The notes under the pieces: generated by a model
Told to the model about the DNA's origin: nothing
The model's input: the letters and a program-made list of their open reading frames with translations, nothing else
The model's database searches: none
Program-made: the position numbers and the translations under genes
Shown here: positions 26,869 through 35,346 of the stretch, piece by piece
How the letters are laid out: each line of letters begins with the position of its first letter
Position numbering within the stretch: position 1 is the stretch's first letter
Assembly (NCBI RefSeq): GCF_900637975.1
Contig: NZ_LR134477.1
Coordinates: forward strand, 1,426,001 to 1,490,000
Direction of reading: 5' to 3'
DNA length: 64,000 nt
Source: Actinomyces viscosus
GTDB taxonomy: Bacteria > Actinomycetota > Actinomycetes > Actinomycetales > Actinomycetaceae

Positions 26869-28317
26869 TCAGTGCCGACGCGGCTCCGCGGGCTCCTTGC
26901 CCGTGGACCTGGCGGCGGCGGCCTGCGCGGCGGCGAAGGCGTCGACGTCGTCGTCCTCACGCCCCGGAGTCTTGAAATTGAACCTGACGATGAGGAACCG
27001 GAAGAGGAAGTAGTAGATGACGGCGTAGACCAGGCCCATGATGATGATCATGACCGGCCCCTGGAGCACTCCTCCGGAGAGCTCGGAGGACTTGCCGAAG
27101 TTGAGCAGGTAGTCGATGCCGCCGGCGGAGAAGGCGAAGCCGTCCTTGGCGCCCAGGAGGTTGGCGATCGCCAGGGAGGACCCGGTCAGGACCGCGTGGA
27201 TGGCGTAGATCGGGAAGGCCACGTAGGCGAAGGCGTACTCGAGGGGCTCGGTGATCCCGGTGATGAAGGCGGTCAGGGCCACCGAGATCATGAGGGCGCC
27301 GGTCGCCTTGCGCTTGGCGGGCTTGGCCGTGCGCCAGATCGCCAGCGCGGCGGCGGGCAGCGCGAACATCATGATCGGGAAGAAGCCTGTCATGAAGCTT
27401 CCGGTCCACGAGTTCGAGCCGCCCACCCCTTGGAAGAAGCAGGTGATGTCGCCGTGCGCAGTGCCTCCCGACGCCGTCTGGCAGGATCCGAGCTGGAACC
27501 AGGGCACGGAGTTGAGCAGGTGGTGCAGGCCGAGGGGAATGAGCAGCCGGTTGACGGTGCCGAAGACGAAGACCGCCAGCGCGCCACCGACGCCTTGGGA
27601 ATTTCCGGCATCCATGAGCCAGCCGCCGAGCTGGTCGTTGATGAGCCAGTTGAAGGCCGGGTAGAGCGCCGACATGACCAGGGCGATGACGAGCGCCGCG
27701 CCGGAGGTGATGATCGGGACGAAGCGGCGCCCGCCGAAGAAGGCCAGCCAGTCGGGCAGCTTGACGCGGTAGTAGCGCTGCCAGAGCAGGGCGGCGGCGA
27801 CGCCGATGACGATGCCGCCCAGGACACCGTAGTTGATGGAGGTCTGGGTGGGAACGTCGCAGAGGTTGACGCCGTGGTTCCAGGGTCCCACCTGGGTGAT
27901 CTTGTCCTTGGCGGGATCAAAGCCGTGCAGGCACTCGAGGGTCTCACGGCTCAGGGGCTCGGGCTTGCCCATGACAATGGGCGACATGACCCACGTGACG
28001 GCCTGGTAGATCAGGTAGCCGAACAGAGCGGCCACCCCGGTGGACCCGTCGGCCTTCTTGGCGAAGCCCACGGCGACGCCGACGGCGAAGATGAGGGGAA
28101 GGTTGTCGAAGACCGCCCCGCCGGCCGCCGCGAAGACATCGGCGACGGGCTGGATCCAGGACAGCCTCCTGGCGAGACCCTCGGCTCCCAGCATGTCTGC
28201 CTGCCCCAGCCGCACCAGCAGCCCCGCCGCCGGGAGCGTGGCGATGGGCAGCATCAGGGATCGTCCCAGCCTCTGAGCAACGGCGAAGGCGCCTCGCGTC
28301 TTCTTCTTGTCTGACAT
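26869..28317 (-). CDS. PTS transporter EIIC subunit, glucose/N-acetylglucosamine family
   Basis: Membrane channel of the phosphotransferase system, 482 aa, with about ten hydrophobic helices. Family marks include LMLPIATLPAAGLLVRLG at the N-terminus, GLHHLLNSVPWFQLG near residue 270, and the conserved substrate-loop ITEPLEYAFAYVAFP near residue 360. It lacks fused EIIB or EIIA domains; these are encoded separately at 29509 and 29736. ATG 28317 has GGAGA 5 nt upstream. A dre-like operator lies about 90 nt upstream and the gene diverges from a GntR regulator, so GlcNAc is a likely substrate, with glucose as alternative. Confidence 0.88.
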   Translation of the reverse strand: MSDKKKTRGAFAVAQRLGRSLMLPIATLPAAGLLVRLGQADMLGAEGLARRLSWIQPVADVFAAAGGAVFDNLPLIFAVGVAVGFAKKADGSTGVAALFGYLIYQAVTWVMSPIVMGKPEPLSRETLECLHGFDPAKDKITQVGPWNHGVNLCDVPTQTSINYGVLGGIVIGVAAALLWQRYYRVKLPDWLAFFGGRRFVPIITSGAALVIALVMSALYPAFNWLINDQLGGWLMDAGNSQGVGGALAVFVFGTVNRLLIPLGLHHLLNSVPWFQLGSCQTASGGTAHGDITCFFQGVGGSNSWTGSFMTGFFPIMMFALPAAALAIWRTAKPAKRKATGALMISVALTAFITGITEPLEYAFAYVAFPIYAIHAVLTGSSLAIANLLGAKDGFAFSAGGIDYLLNFGKSSELSGGVLQGPVMIIIMGLVYAVIYYFLFRFLIVRFNFKTPGREDDDVDAFAAAQAAAARSTGKEPAEPRRH

Positions 28318-28405
28318 GATGTTCTCCAGCTCGGGATCAAGCGGCAGCACTGCCGCGTCAGAGATTGTCACCATGACGGTGGTAGTCGGGACGGATCAGC
28401 ACCGA

Positions 28406-28421
28406 ACACGTCTGGACCAGT
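28406..28421. promoter_or_regulatory. dre-like operator in front of EIIC
   Basis: ACACGTCTGGACCAGT matches the DasR element AGTGGTCTAGACCAGT at 12 of 16 positions. It lies about 90 nt before the EIIC start. Confidence 0.55.
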
Positions 28422-28512
28422 ACAACCAGAAAAACCGATAGACCCTTCAATGTCAAGCACTGAGTGCGGTCTTCGGCCATAATGAGAGGAGTCGACGCGA
28501 CGGAGCGCAAGC

Positions 28513-28528
28513 AGTGGTCGCGACCAGC
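28513..28528. promoter_or_regulatory. dre-like operator in front of the gntR gene
   Basis: AGTGGTCGCGACCAGC matches the DasR element at 13 of 16 positions and has a perfect TGGTCGCGACCA core palindrome. It lies 46 nt before the regulator start, which suggests autoregulation. Confidence 0.65.
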
Positions 28529-28573
28529 TCGCCTTTCTGGCCGCCTCCACCCACTGTCAACCAGGGGAGCCCC

Positions 28574-29323
28574 ATGCCCAAGAAGCCAGGCAAGAGACCG
28601 GCGAAGTACGTCATCGTGCGCAACCACCTCCTGGAGCTCATCAGGAACGGGTTGGCCAGCGGCAGTCCGGTCCCCTCCGAGCGAGAGCTGTGCGAGCAGT
28701 TCGAGGTCTCCCGGATGACCGTGCGCCAGGCCATCGACACCCTCGTGGTCGACGGGGTCCTGGAGCGCCATCAGGGCAAGGGGACGTTCGTCTCCCCTCC
28801 AAAGCTCGACCTGCAGGTTCGACTGACCTCCTTCACCCAGGAGATGCAACGTCGCGGGATGGAGCCCGGAGTCGTCATGCTGCAGGCCGAGACCGTCCCC
28901 GCCAGCGACACCGTGGCGGAGGCGCTCGAGCTCGAGACGCAGGCCAAGGTCCACCACCTGCGCCGTCTGCTGACCGCCAACGCCGTCCCCATGGCCATTG
29001 AGGAGAACTGGATCCCTGCCGCCCTCCTCCCCGACCTGCTGCGCACCAGCCCGAACTTCTCGGTCTACGCCGAGCTGACCCGGGCCGGGCTGGCCCCGCA
29101 GTGGGGCGAGGACATGATCGAGGCCCACGCGGCCACGGCCCAGGAGGCCGCCCTGCTGTCCGTCCAGGAGAACGCCCCCACCCTGGACATCACCCGGCGC
29201 ACCTTCCACGAGCACTGCGCGATCGACTACTCGCGCACCCTGTTCCGGGCCGACCGCTACACGCTGTGGGTACCGGTGGCGGCCCCCAAACCGGCCTTCC
29301 GCCCCGCTCGCCAGCAGCCGTGA
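28574..29323 (+). CDS. GntR/HutC-family regulator, DasR/NagR-like
   Basis: Transcription factor of 249 aa. The winged helix-turn-helix is at the N-terminus (PSERELCEQFEVSRMTVRQA, then LERHQGKGTFV), and the UTRA effector-binding domain spans about residues 90-235 (LTSFTQEMQRRGMEPG; FRADRYTLW). DasR of Streptomyces and NagR/YvoA of Bacillus share this layout and bind glucosamine-6-P or GlcNAc-6-P. ATG 28574 is chosen with GGGGAG 5 nt upstream. It is divergent from EIIC and upstream of EIIB-EIIA, with dre-like sites before all three, so it likely represses this PTS until amino sugar phosphate appears. Confidence 0.88.
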   Translation: MPKKPGKRPAKYVIVRNHLLELIRNGLASGSPVPSERELCEQFEVSRMTVRQAIDTLVVDGVLERHQGKGTFVSPPKLDLQVRLTSFTQEMQRRGMEPGVVMLQAETVPASDTVAEALELETQAKVHHLRRLLTANAVPMAIEENWIPAALLPDLLRTSPNFSVYAELTRAGLAPQWGEDMIEAHAATAQEAALLSVQENAPTLDITRRTFHEHCAIDYSRTLFRADRYTLWVPVAAPKPAFRPARQQP

Positions 29324-29377
29324 GAACCAGTCGCTGATCAGCACTGGACATGCCCATGGCGACCTGTACCATAGAGT

Positions 29378-29393
29378 ACTGGTATGGACCACT
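29378..29393. promoter_or_regulatory. dre-like operator in front of EIIB-EIIA
   Basis: ACTGGTATGGACCACT matches ACTGGTCTAGACCACT at 14 of 16 positions. It lies 116 nt before the EIIB start. Confidence 0.7.
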
Positions 29394-29508
29394 AGTCCGG
29401 TATCGGCGACGGGGCCGCACCGACAGCGCCCCCTCTCCTTCCTGACCACCCACCCCGGCACCACCCCATCCGAGCCCGGCACCTGCCCGGCAGACCCAGG
29501 AGGAACCC

Positions 29509-29739
29509 ATGTCCCAGGCACAGAGCATCGTCGACGCCCTCGGCGGATTCGACAACATCGTCGAGATCGAACCCTGCATCACCCGCCTGCGCTGCGAGCT
29601 GGAGGACGGATCCCTCGTGGACGAGCCCGCCCTCAAGGCGGCGGGCGCGCACGGGGTCGTCAGGCTCGGTGAGATCGTGCAGGTCGTTGTCGGCCCCAAC
29701 GCCGATACGATCGCAGAGGACATCGAGGACCTGCGGTGA
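29509..29739 (+). CDS. PTS EIIB subunit, glucose family
   Basis: Phosphocarrier domain of 76 aa made as a separate protein. The phosphorylated cysteine is Cys23 in EIEPCITRLRCEL, the hallmark of glucose-family EIIB. It takes phosphate from EIIA and gives it to sugar held by EIIC. ATG has AGGAGG 6 nt upstream. It overlaps the EIIA start by 4 nt, so the two are made together. A dre-like operator is upstream. Confidence 0.9.
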   Translation: MSQAQSIVDALGGFDNIVEIEPCITRLRCELEDGSLVDEPALKAAGAHGVVRLGEIVQVVVGPNADTIAEDIEDLR

Positions 29740-30197
29740 GTCTGGCCGTCCGGTCCCCGGTGGCCGGCGTCGTCGTGGATCTCGACGACGTGCCCGACCC
29801 CGTCTTCTCCGGCCGGATCGTCGGCCCGGGGGTGGCTGTCGCCCCGGAGCGCGCCACCGGTGACGACGTCAGCGCCCTGGCTCCGATCAGCGGGACCATT
29901 GCGAAGATCCACCCGCACGCCTACGTCATCACCAGCGGTGACGGCCGCAGCGTCCTGGTCCACCTGGGTCTGGACACCGTGAGCCTGGGAGGCAACGGCT
30001 TCACCCTTCTGGCCAGTGAGGGCGAGGCGGTCGACGCGGGTCAGCCGGTCATCACCTGGTCCCCCGACCGGATCGAGGCCCATGGGCTCAACCCGATCGT
30101 CCCCGTCATCGCCCTGGAGGGCGACGAGTCCACGATGGAGCCGAGGCCGCCCGGCCACAGGGTCGCAGCCGGAGACGCACTCGTGACCTGGGCGTAG
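29736..30197 (+). CDS. PTS EIIA subunit, glucose family (Crr-like)
   Basis: Phosphocarrier of 153 aa. The active histidine is His76 in VLVHLGLDT, and the helper histidine lies in KIHPHAYVI (His59/His61). GTG 29736 overlaps the EIIB stop (GTGA). It is slightly shorter than E. coli Crr and its role in regulation of other systems is unknown. A strong terminator follows, so EIIB-EIIA form a two-gene unit. Confidence 0.9.
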   Translation: MSLAVRSPVAGVVVDLDDVPDPVFSGRIVGPGVAVAPERATGDDVSALAPISGTIAKIHPHAYVITSGDGRSVLVHLGLDTVSLGGNGFTLLASEGEAVDAGQPVITWSPDRIEAHGLNPIVPVIALEGDESTMEPRPPGHRVAAGDALVTWA

Positions 30198-30234
30198 GGC
30201 CCGACGCGTTCCGGCTTCATCCGGTTTCGCCGGT

Positions 30235-30279
30235 ACGTCGTGGCGTCAGCCGCCAGTGAGGCGGCTGACGCCACGACGT
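30235..30279. terminator. Bidirectional terminator between EIIA and malQ
   Basis: Perfect 20-bp stem (30235-30254 with 30260-30279), 5-nt loop, between convergent genes. Part of its arm (GTGGCGTCAGCC) recurs in the stem-loop at 38729-38767. Confidence 0.75.
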
Positions 30280-30315
30280 CTCATCGGCTCTGGGACGAGC
30301 CGGTTGCCGGCTGAT

Positions 30316-32535
30316 TCAGTCCCGTGGGGTCATCTCATCGCGCACGACCGACAGCAGGCTGCCCAGGCGGGCGTTCTCGGGCAGGTCATCGACCAGGACG
30401 ACCTCGCCCGCGCCGTCGGCCAGGGGGATCCGCCAGTTGGGGTACTCCTGGTCGGTGCCGGGCTGGTTCTGAGCACGCCGCTCCCCCACGCCGTCGACCA
30501 GGGCGATACCGACCAGCACCGAGGGGGTACGCGCCACGTAGCGGTGCAGCGCCTCAACCACCTGGCGCTCGGTGGGGGCGTCGCCCAGCAGACCGTGCTC
30601 GCGCAGCCGGGCCGTCATCCGGTCGCGCTCGATGCGCGCCTCGGTACGCACCTGCTCGACCGGCTCGGTGAGCAGGCCGAGACGCTCACGCAGCTCGACG
30701 TGCTCGTCGGCGAGGTAGCCGGCGGTCGGAGGGAGGTCGTGGGTGTTGACCGTGGACAGAGCCAGGTGGCGGTAGTCCTGAGGCTGGAGGGGCCAGCCGT
30801 CGTGCTGCTTCTCGAACCACAGCACACTGGTCCCCAGCACCCCGCGGCTGGCCAGGTAGTCACGGGCCCAGGGCTCCACGGTCCCCAGGTCCTCACCGAT
30901 GACGACGGCGCCGGCCCGGTAGGCCTCCAGGAGGACGACGCCGAGCATCGCCTCATGGTCGTACCGCACGTAGGCGCCGCGGTCGGCGCCCATCCCCTCG
31001 GGAATCCACCACAGGCGGAACAGGCCGATGACATGGTCCACGCGCAGCGCACCGGCGTGACGCAGCACCGTACGCACCATGTCACGCAGAGGGGCGTAGG
31101 CGGTGCGCGCCAGGTACTCGGGGTTCCACGGCGGCTGGGACCAGTTCTGGCCCTGCTGGTTGTACATGTCCGGAGGGGCGCCCACGGTGACTCCGGAGGC
31201 GAAGGACTCCGGGTTGGACCACACGTCCGCGCCCTGCGAGTGCACGCCCACGGCGAGGTCGTCCATGATGCCCAGCGCCATGCCCGAGGCCAGTGCCTCG
31301 GACTGGGCGCGAGCCAGCTGCTCGTCGACGATCCACTGCAGCCAGGCGAAGAAGTCGATGCGCTCGGCCAGCAGGTGCGCCTCGTTGGCGACGTAGGCGG
31401 AGTCCGCCTCGCGCAGTGTGGCGGGCCACGTCTCCAGGGGGCCGTGCTTCTCCACCAGTGCGCTCCACAGGGCGAAGCGCTCCAGCCCCTCGCCCTGCTC
31501 GGCGCGGAAGCGCTCGAAGTCGCGCTGACGGGAGTAGGAGCGGCCGGCGGCGAAGATGACCTCGAGGGCCTCGCGCTTGGCCTTCCACACCGCGTCGCGA
31601 TCGATCGGCTCCGCGCTCAGGTCGCTGTCCTTGACCTCCTCGAAGGCCCACTGCACCAGAGAGCGCTTGGGCCCGGACAGCCGGCCGACCTCTGGGATGT
31701 TCTCGGGCCGGATGTAGAGCGGGTTGACGAAGCGGCGGGTGACGGGCAGGTAGGGCGAGGGAGTCATGGGCGCCACGGGCTCGGCGGCGTGCAGCGGGTT
31801 GATGAGCAGGAAGTCGGCCCCCTGGTCTCCCAGGAAGGAGGCGAGCTCGGTGAGGTCGTCCGTGTCGCCGGTCCCCCAGGAGCCCCGTGAACGGATCGAG
31901 TAGAGCTGGGTCATGACGCCCCAGCCACGATCTCCCAGGCTCTTGGGAAGATCGAGGTGGTTGGGAGTGACGGCCAGGGCCGAGGTCACCGTGACCGTCT
32001 CCGCCTGGCCGTCGGTCGGCGGGGCGGCGTGCGCCCCCTGCAGGGCCGCCTGGTCGGTGGAGTCCGAGCCGGGGCTGACCTCGGCGATGAGCCGGTGCCA
32101 GCCCAGCGGCAGGTCGGCTCCCAGGATGAAGGAGGCGCGACCGCGCTTGATCCCATCGACCTCCCGAGGCACCGTCCAGTCCTCGGTCTGGGTCAGCTCA
32201 CGGACCTCGCCGTCCTCGAGCTCGACACGAACCCGTACCTTGGCGCCGTCGGGAACGTAGACGGGAACGGTGGACTCCACGCCACCGCGCGTGACGACGG
32301 TGGGCGCCAGCGTCTGGCGCCAAGGAGCGTCCTCGACCTCCCGCAGGGAGCTCTCGATCTCCTCGTCGGTACGGGCACTCACGCCGAGCGCGGTGAGCAC
32401 GGCTTTGAGCGTGGCGCTTGAGGGCGAGGCAAGGTTGCCGTGGTAGTCCCAGTACTCGGTGGAGACACCATGCGCCTCAGCGAGGTGCTTGAGGCTCTCG
32501 GAAGCAGGTACCTGGTCGTCGTTGAACTCGTTCAT
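30316..32535 (-). CDS. malQ: 4-alpha-glucanotransferase (amylomaltase)
   Basis: Disproportionates maltodextrins in glycogen and maltose metabolism; 739 aa, the long actinobacterial form with an N-terminal beta-domain of about 200 residues. GH77 marks are SPYLPVTRRFVNPLYI, the nucleophile Asp in ALRVDHVIGLFRLWWIPEG, the acid/base Glu in VVIGEDLGTVEP, and STVNTHDLPPTAGY. Start ATG 32535 has no strong ribosome site within 10 nt, but the sequence NEFNDDQVPASESLKHLAE is a typical N-terminus. It stands alone. Confidence 0.94.
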   Translation of the reverse strand: MNEFNDDQVPASESLKHLAEAHGVSTEYWDYHGNLASPSSATLKAVLTALGVSARTDEEIESSLREVEDAPWRQTLAPTVVTRGGVESTVPVYVPDGAKVRVRVELEDGEVRELTQTEDWTVPREVDGIKRGRASFILGADLPLGWHRLIAEVSPGSDSTDQAALQGAHAAPPTDGQAETVTVTSALAVTPNHLDLPKSLGDRGWGVMTQLYSIRSRGSWGTGDTDDLTELASFLGDQGADFLLINPLHAAEPVAPMTPSPYLPVTRRFVNPLYIRPENIPEVGRLSGPKRSLVQWAFEEVKDSDLSAEPIDRDAVWKAKREALEVIFAAGRSYSRQRDFERFRAEQGEGLERFALWSALVEKHGPLETWPATLREADSAYVANEAHLLAERIDFFAWLQWIVDEQLARAQSEALASGMALGIMDDLAVGVHSQGADVWSNPESFASGVTVGAPPDMYNQQGQNWSQPPWNPEYLARTAYAPLRDMVRTVLRHAGALRVDHVIGLFRLWWIPEGMGADRGAYVRYDHEAMLGVVLLEAYRAGAVVIGEDLGTVEPWARDYLASRGVLGTSVLWFEKQHDGWPLQPQDYRHLALSTVNTHDLPPTAGYLADEHVELRERLGLLTEPVEQVRTEARIERDRMTARLREHGLLGDAPTERQVVEALHRYVARTPSVLVGIALVDGVGERRAQNQPGTDQEYPNWRIPLADGAGEVVLVDDLPENARLGSLLSVVRDEMTPRD

Positions 32536-32985
32536 GTGCGTGGGTCAGCCTTGCGTGAGCAGATGTGCGGTGGAGTGCCGCGGAGCAGGGGTGCGCTCCG
32601 CCGTCAACCCTGAGGAGACCAGTGGGTTGGAACGGGACGCAGACGCTAGGAGGACTAGCAGTGTCCAAGTGTGCCCTAGCGGCTGACGGTTGTGCACCCT
32701 GCCGCACCGTGTCCGCTGAGGTTTTGCTGCAACTGTTTCACCGCGACGCCCGGGGATCACGCCGATGCCGATGACGAGCCCCGAGGACGTGTGTCCAGGA
32801 CCGCACAGCCGGTTGGGCGACCGGTTGAGCAACCGGAGGAGAGGACGGTGGGCAGGACCCGCCTAACCGTCATGCGCTCGACACCGTCCGGGCAAGAACA
32901 TCGCCCGGCCCCAGCACCTGGGTGCTCGAGCCGGGCGAGCTGCCGGCCGTCCGGGGATCCGGGGACGGGGGCAGGGTCGGCAGCG
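32536..32985. other. Intergenic region between malQ and the second EIIB gene
   Basis: 450 nt with no convincing gene. It holds the upstream region of malQ and the 3' stem-loop of the EIIB gene at 32901-32938. I see no named operator in it. Confidence 0.4.
32901..32938 (-). terminator. Terminator of the second EIIB gene
   Basis: A 9-bp stem TCGCCCGGC/GCCGGGCGA (32901-32909 with 32930-32938) encloses an inner AGCACC/GGTGCT hairpin. It is 48 nt after the EIIB stop on the minus strand. Confidence 0.55.
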
Positions 32986-33213
32986 TCAGAGGGAGGCGAT
33001 CTCCGAGGCGAGAGTGTCCGCCGTCGGGCCGACGACGACCTGAACGACCCTGCCGGAACGCACCACGCCGAAGGCGCCGGCCGCCCGCAGCGCCTCCTCG
33101 TCGACCTTCGCCTGGTCGGCGACCTCCACGCGCAGACGCGTGATGCACGGTTCGAGGTCGGTGATGTTCTCCTGGCCGCCAAGACCGGCGACGATATCTG
33201 ATGCAGTGCTCAT
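32986..33213 (-). CDS. Second PTS EIIB subunit, glucose family
   Basis: Free-standing phosphocarrier of 75 aa, paralogous to the one at 29509; Cys23 in LEPCITRLRVEV is the phosphorylation site. Start ATG 33213 has AGAAGGAG 6 nt upstream. It has no EIIC or EIIA beside it and diverges from ptsI. It could serve the EIIC at 26869 under other conditions, or a distant transporter. Its promoter region shows no dre-like site. Confidence 0.88.
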   Translation of the reverse strand: MSTASDIVAGLGGQENITDLEPCITRLRVEVADQAKVDEEALRAAGAFGVVRSGRVVQVVVGPTADTLASEIASL

Positions 33214-33497
33214 GGCTACTCCTTCTCGGTTCCCGTCCTCGCGCAATCCCCGTCTGTCATGCGGTCGGCCGGGCGGCTACGGTCCTCGTGGTCACGATCA
33301 CTTTATCCCACATCCACGCCGTTCGCGGCGAAGGAGCCGGTCGGGACGCAGGCGGGACGGCGGCGAGGTCGTGGTCAGGCAGGGGCGACGCGGGGAGGAG
33401 ACAGCGAGGAGAGGAAGAGACTCTGAAGAGGCTCTGATGGGACCGGGGCGACCCCACCGCGCAGGGCACCTCCAGCGGGATCCTTCTCGCTTAGTGA

Positions 33498-33525
33498 CGT
33501 TCCCTCACGTAACCTTACGGGAACG
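33498..33525. promoter_or_regulatory. Inverted repeat upstream of the ptsI promoter
   Basis: CGTTCCC (33498-33504) and GGGAACG (33519-33525) flank a 14-nt spacer that itself contains GTAA-CC-TTAC. It lies directly upstream of the TTGACA box, a good position for an operator. The regulator is unknown. Confidence 0.45.
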
Positions 33526-33536
33526 CGATAGATGCC

Positions 33537-33565
33537 TTGACAGCGCTACGGAGGAGATCGTTATT
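33537..33565 (+). promoter_or_regulatory. Candidate ptsI promoter
   Basis: TTGACA (33537-33542) and GTTATT (33560-33565) at 17-nt spacing. The -35 is perfect, the -10 weak. The leader would be about 75 nt. Confidence 0.4.
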
Positions 33566-33648
33566 CCCCTGGCGGAAACGTCTCATTCAGGCCGCAGTCG
33601 GGGCACAATGAGCGATGATCCCCTTTCGTCTCCGATGAGGAGCACCAC

Positions 33649-35346
33649 ATGACAGCGTCCGACACCACTTCCACAACCCTGTCCGGCATCGGTGTGAGCC
33701 CTGGCCTTGTGGCCGGCCCCGTCGCCAGGATGGCGCCCCCTATTCCTGAGCCCGAGATCGCTACTCTCGAGCCCAGCCGTGACGTCGAGAAGGAGTGTGA
33801 GCGCATCGCGCTGGCGGCTCAGCAGGTCAAGAAGGGCCTGGAACTGTCCGCCGCCGAGGCCAAGGCCGAGGCCCGCACTCTTCTTGAGACCACCGCACAG
33901 ATGGCGGCCGACCCCACCCTGACCTCGACGGCGCAGGCCATGGTACGGGAGAAGCGCCTGGTCCCCGAGCGCGCCGTGTGGGAGTCCGCGGGGACGCTGG
34001 CCACCATGCTGGAGTCCCTGGGCGGATACATGGCCGAGCGCACCCGTGACGTGCAGGACGTGCGCGACCGGATCGTCGCCGTCCTGACCGAGTCCCCCAT
34101 GCCGGGCATCCCCCGCCTGCCCGAGCCCTTCGTGCTCGTGGCCACGGACCTGGCCCCGGCCGACACCGCGCTGCTGGACCCCGAGAAGGTCATCGCCTTC
34201 ATCACCTCCGAGGGCGGGCCCACCTCCCACACCGCGATCCTGGCGAGGGCCCTGGGTATGCCGGCCATCGTCGGCACCGGCGAGGAGGTCACCGACGCGC
34301 TGGCGGAGGGCGACATCGTCCTGGTGGACGGCACCAAGGGAACCATCACCATCAACCCGTCGGAAGACGCCCTGCGCCGGGCCCGCGAGCTCGCCTCGCG
34401 CGTGCGCGTCTTCAACGGCGACGGCGCCACCAAGGACGGTCACGAGGTCCAGCTGCTGGCCAACGTCGGCGATGCAGCCGGCGCCCGCAGCGCCGCGGAG
34501 GCCGGAGCCATGGGCATCGGCCTGTTCCGCACGGAGTTCTGCTTCCTCGACCAGCCCGAGGAGCCCACGGTCGAGGCTCAGGTGGAGGCTTATCAGGGAG
34601 TCCTGGAGGCCTTCCCCGGCAAGAAGGTCGTCGTGCGCACGCTCGACGCCGGAGCCGACAAGCCGCTGCCGTTCCTGACCGACGCCACCGAGGCCAACCC
34701 GGCTCTCGGCGTACGCGCCTACCGGACCACGCGCCGCGACCCCGAGGTCCTCGAGCACCAGCTCGAGGCGCTGGCCAAGGCGGAGGCCGCCACCGAGGCC
34801 AAGGTGTGGGTCATGGCCCCGATGATCTCCACTGCCGACGAGGCCAAGGCGTTCACGGACAAGGCCCGCTCCTACGGGCTGAAGACGGCCGGCATGATGA
34901 TCGAGGTGCCCTCGGCCGCGCTCATGGCGGACAAGCTCTTCGAGCACGCCGACTTCGCCTCCGTGGGCACCAACGACCTCACCCAGTACGTCATGGCGGC
35001 CGACCTCCTGCTGTCCTCGCTGGCGGACCTGTCCACGGCCTGGCAGCCGGCCGTGCTGCGCCTGATCGGTACGGCGTGTGAGGGGGCATCCCCCAAGGGA
35101 CGCCCGGTGGGCGTGTGCGGTGAGGCCGCCGCGGACCCGGCACTGGCCGCCGTGCTCGTGGGCCTGGGCGTCGCCTCGCTGTCGATGACGGCACGCGCGC
35201 TGCCGGACGTCGACGCCGTCCTGAAGTCCGTCACGCTTGCCGAGTGCCAGGAGCTGGCAAGGATCGCCATCGCCTCCGCCACCGCAGAGGACGCTCGCGC
35301 AGCCGTGCGCGCCCAGCTGCCGATCCTGGAGGAGCTCGGTCTGTGA
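33649..35346 (+). CDS. ptsI: PTS enzyme I (phosphoenolpyruvate-protein phosphotransferase)
   Basis: Starts the PTS relay by taking phosphate from PEP and passing it to HPr; 565 aa, cytoplasmic. The phosphorylated histidine is His194 in GGPTSHTAIL. The PEP-binding barrel has GIGLFRTEFCFL, RTLDAGADKPL and the catalytic Cys in GVCGEAAADP. ATG 33649 has GAGGAG 6 nt upstream. It overlaps the thioesterase start by 4 nt. No HPr gene is in the window. Confidence 0.96.
   Translation: MTASDTTSTTLSGIGVSPGLVAGPVARMAPPIPEPEIATLEPSRDVEKECERIALAAQQVKKGLELSAAEAKAEARTLLETTAQMAADPTLTSTAQAMVREKRLVPERAVWESAGTLATMLESLGGYMAERTRDVQDVRDRIVAVLTESPMPGIPRLPEPFVLVATDLAPADTALLDPEKVIAFITSEGGPTSHTAILARALGMPAIVGTGEEVTDALAEGDIVLVDGTKGTITINPSEDALRRARELASRVRVFNGDGATKDGHEVQLLANVGDAAGARSAAEAGAMGIGLFRTEFCFLDQPEEPTVEAQVEAYQGVLEAFPGKKVVVRTLDAGADKPLPFLTDATEANPALGVRAYRTTRRDPEVLEHQLEALAKAEAATEAKVWVMAPMISTADEAKAFTDKARSYGLKTAGMMIEVPSAALMADKLFEHADFASVGTNDLTQYVMAADLLLSSLADLSTAWQPAVLRLIGTACEGASPKGRPVGVCGEAAADPALAAVLVGLGVASLSMTARALPDVDAVLKSVTLAECQELARIAIASATAEDARAAVRAQLPILEELGL

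Larger units (their letters stand above)
33214..33648. other. Divergent control region EIIB / ptsI
   Basis: 435 nt with no gene. It contains a dyad at 33498-33525 and a TTGACA box at 33537-33542 on the ptsI side. The EIIB side has GGATAAAGT near 33300-33310 on the minus strand as a possible -10. Confidence 0.45.

Noticed and set aside
35244..35342. Longer tesB start inside ptsI
   Set aside because: The added residues are the ptsI gene read in another frame; GTG 35343 with 4-nt overlap is natural.
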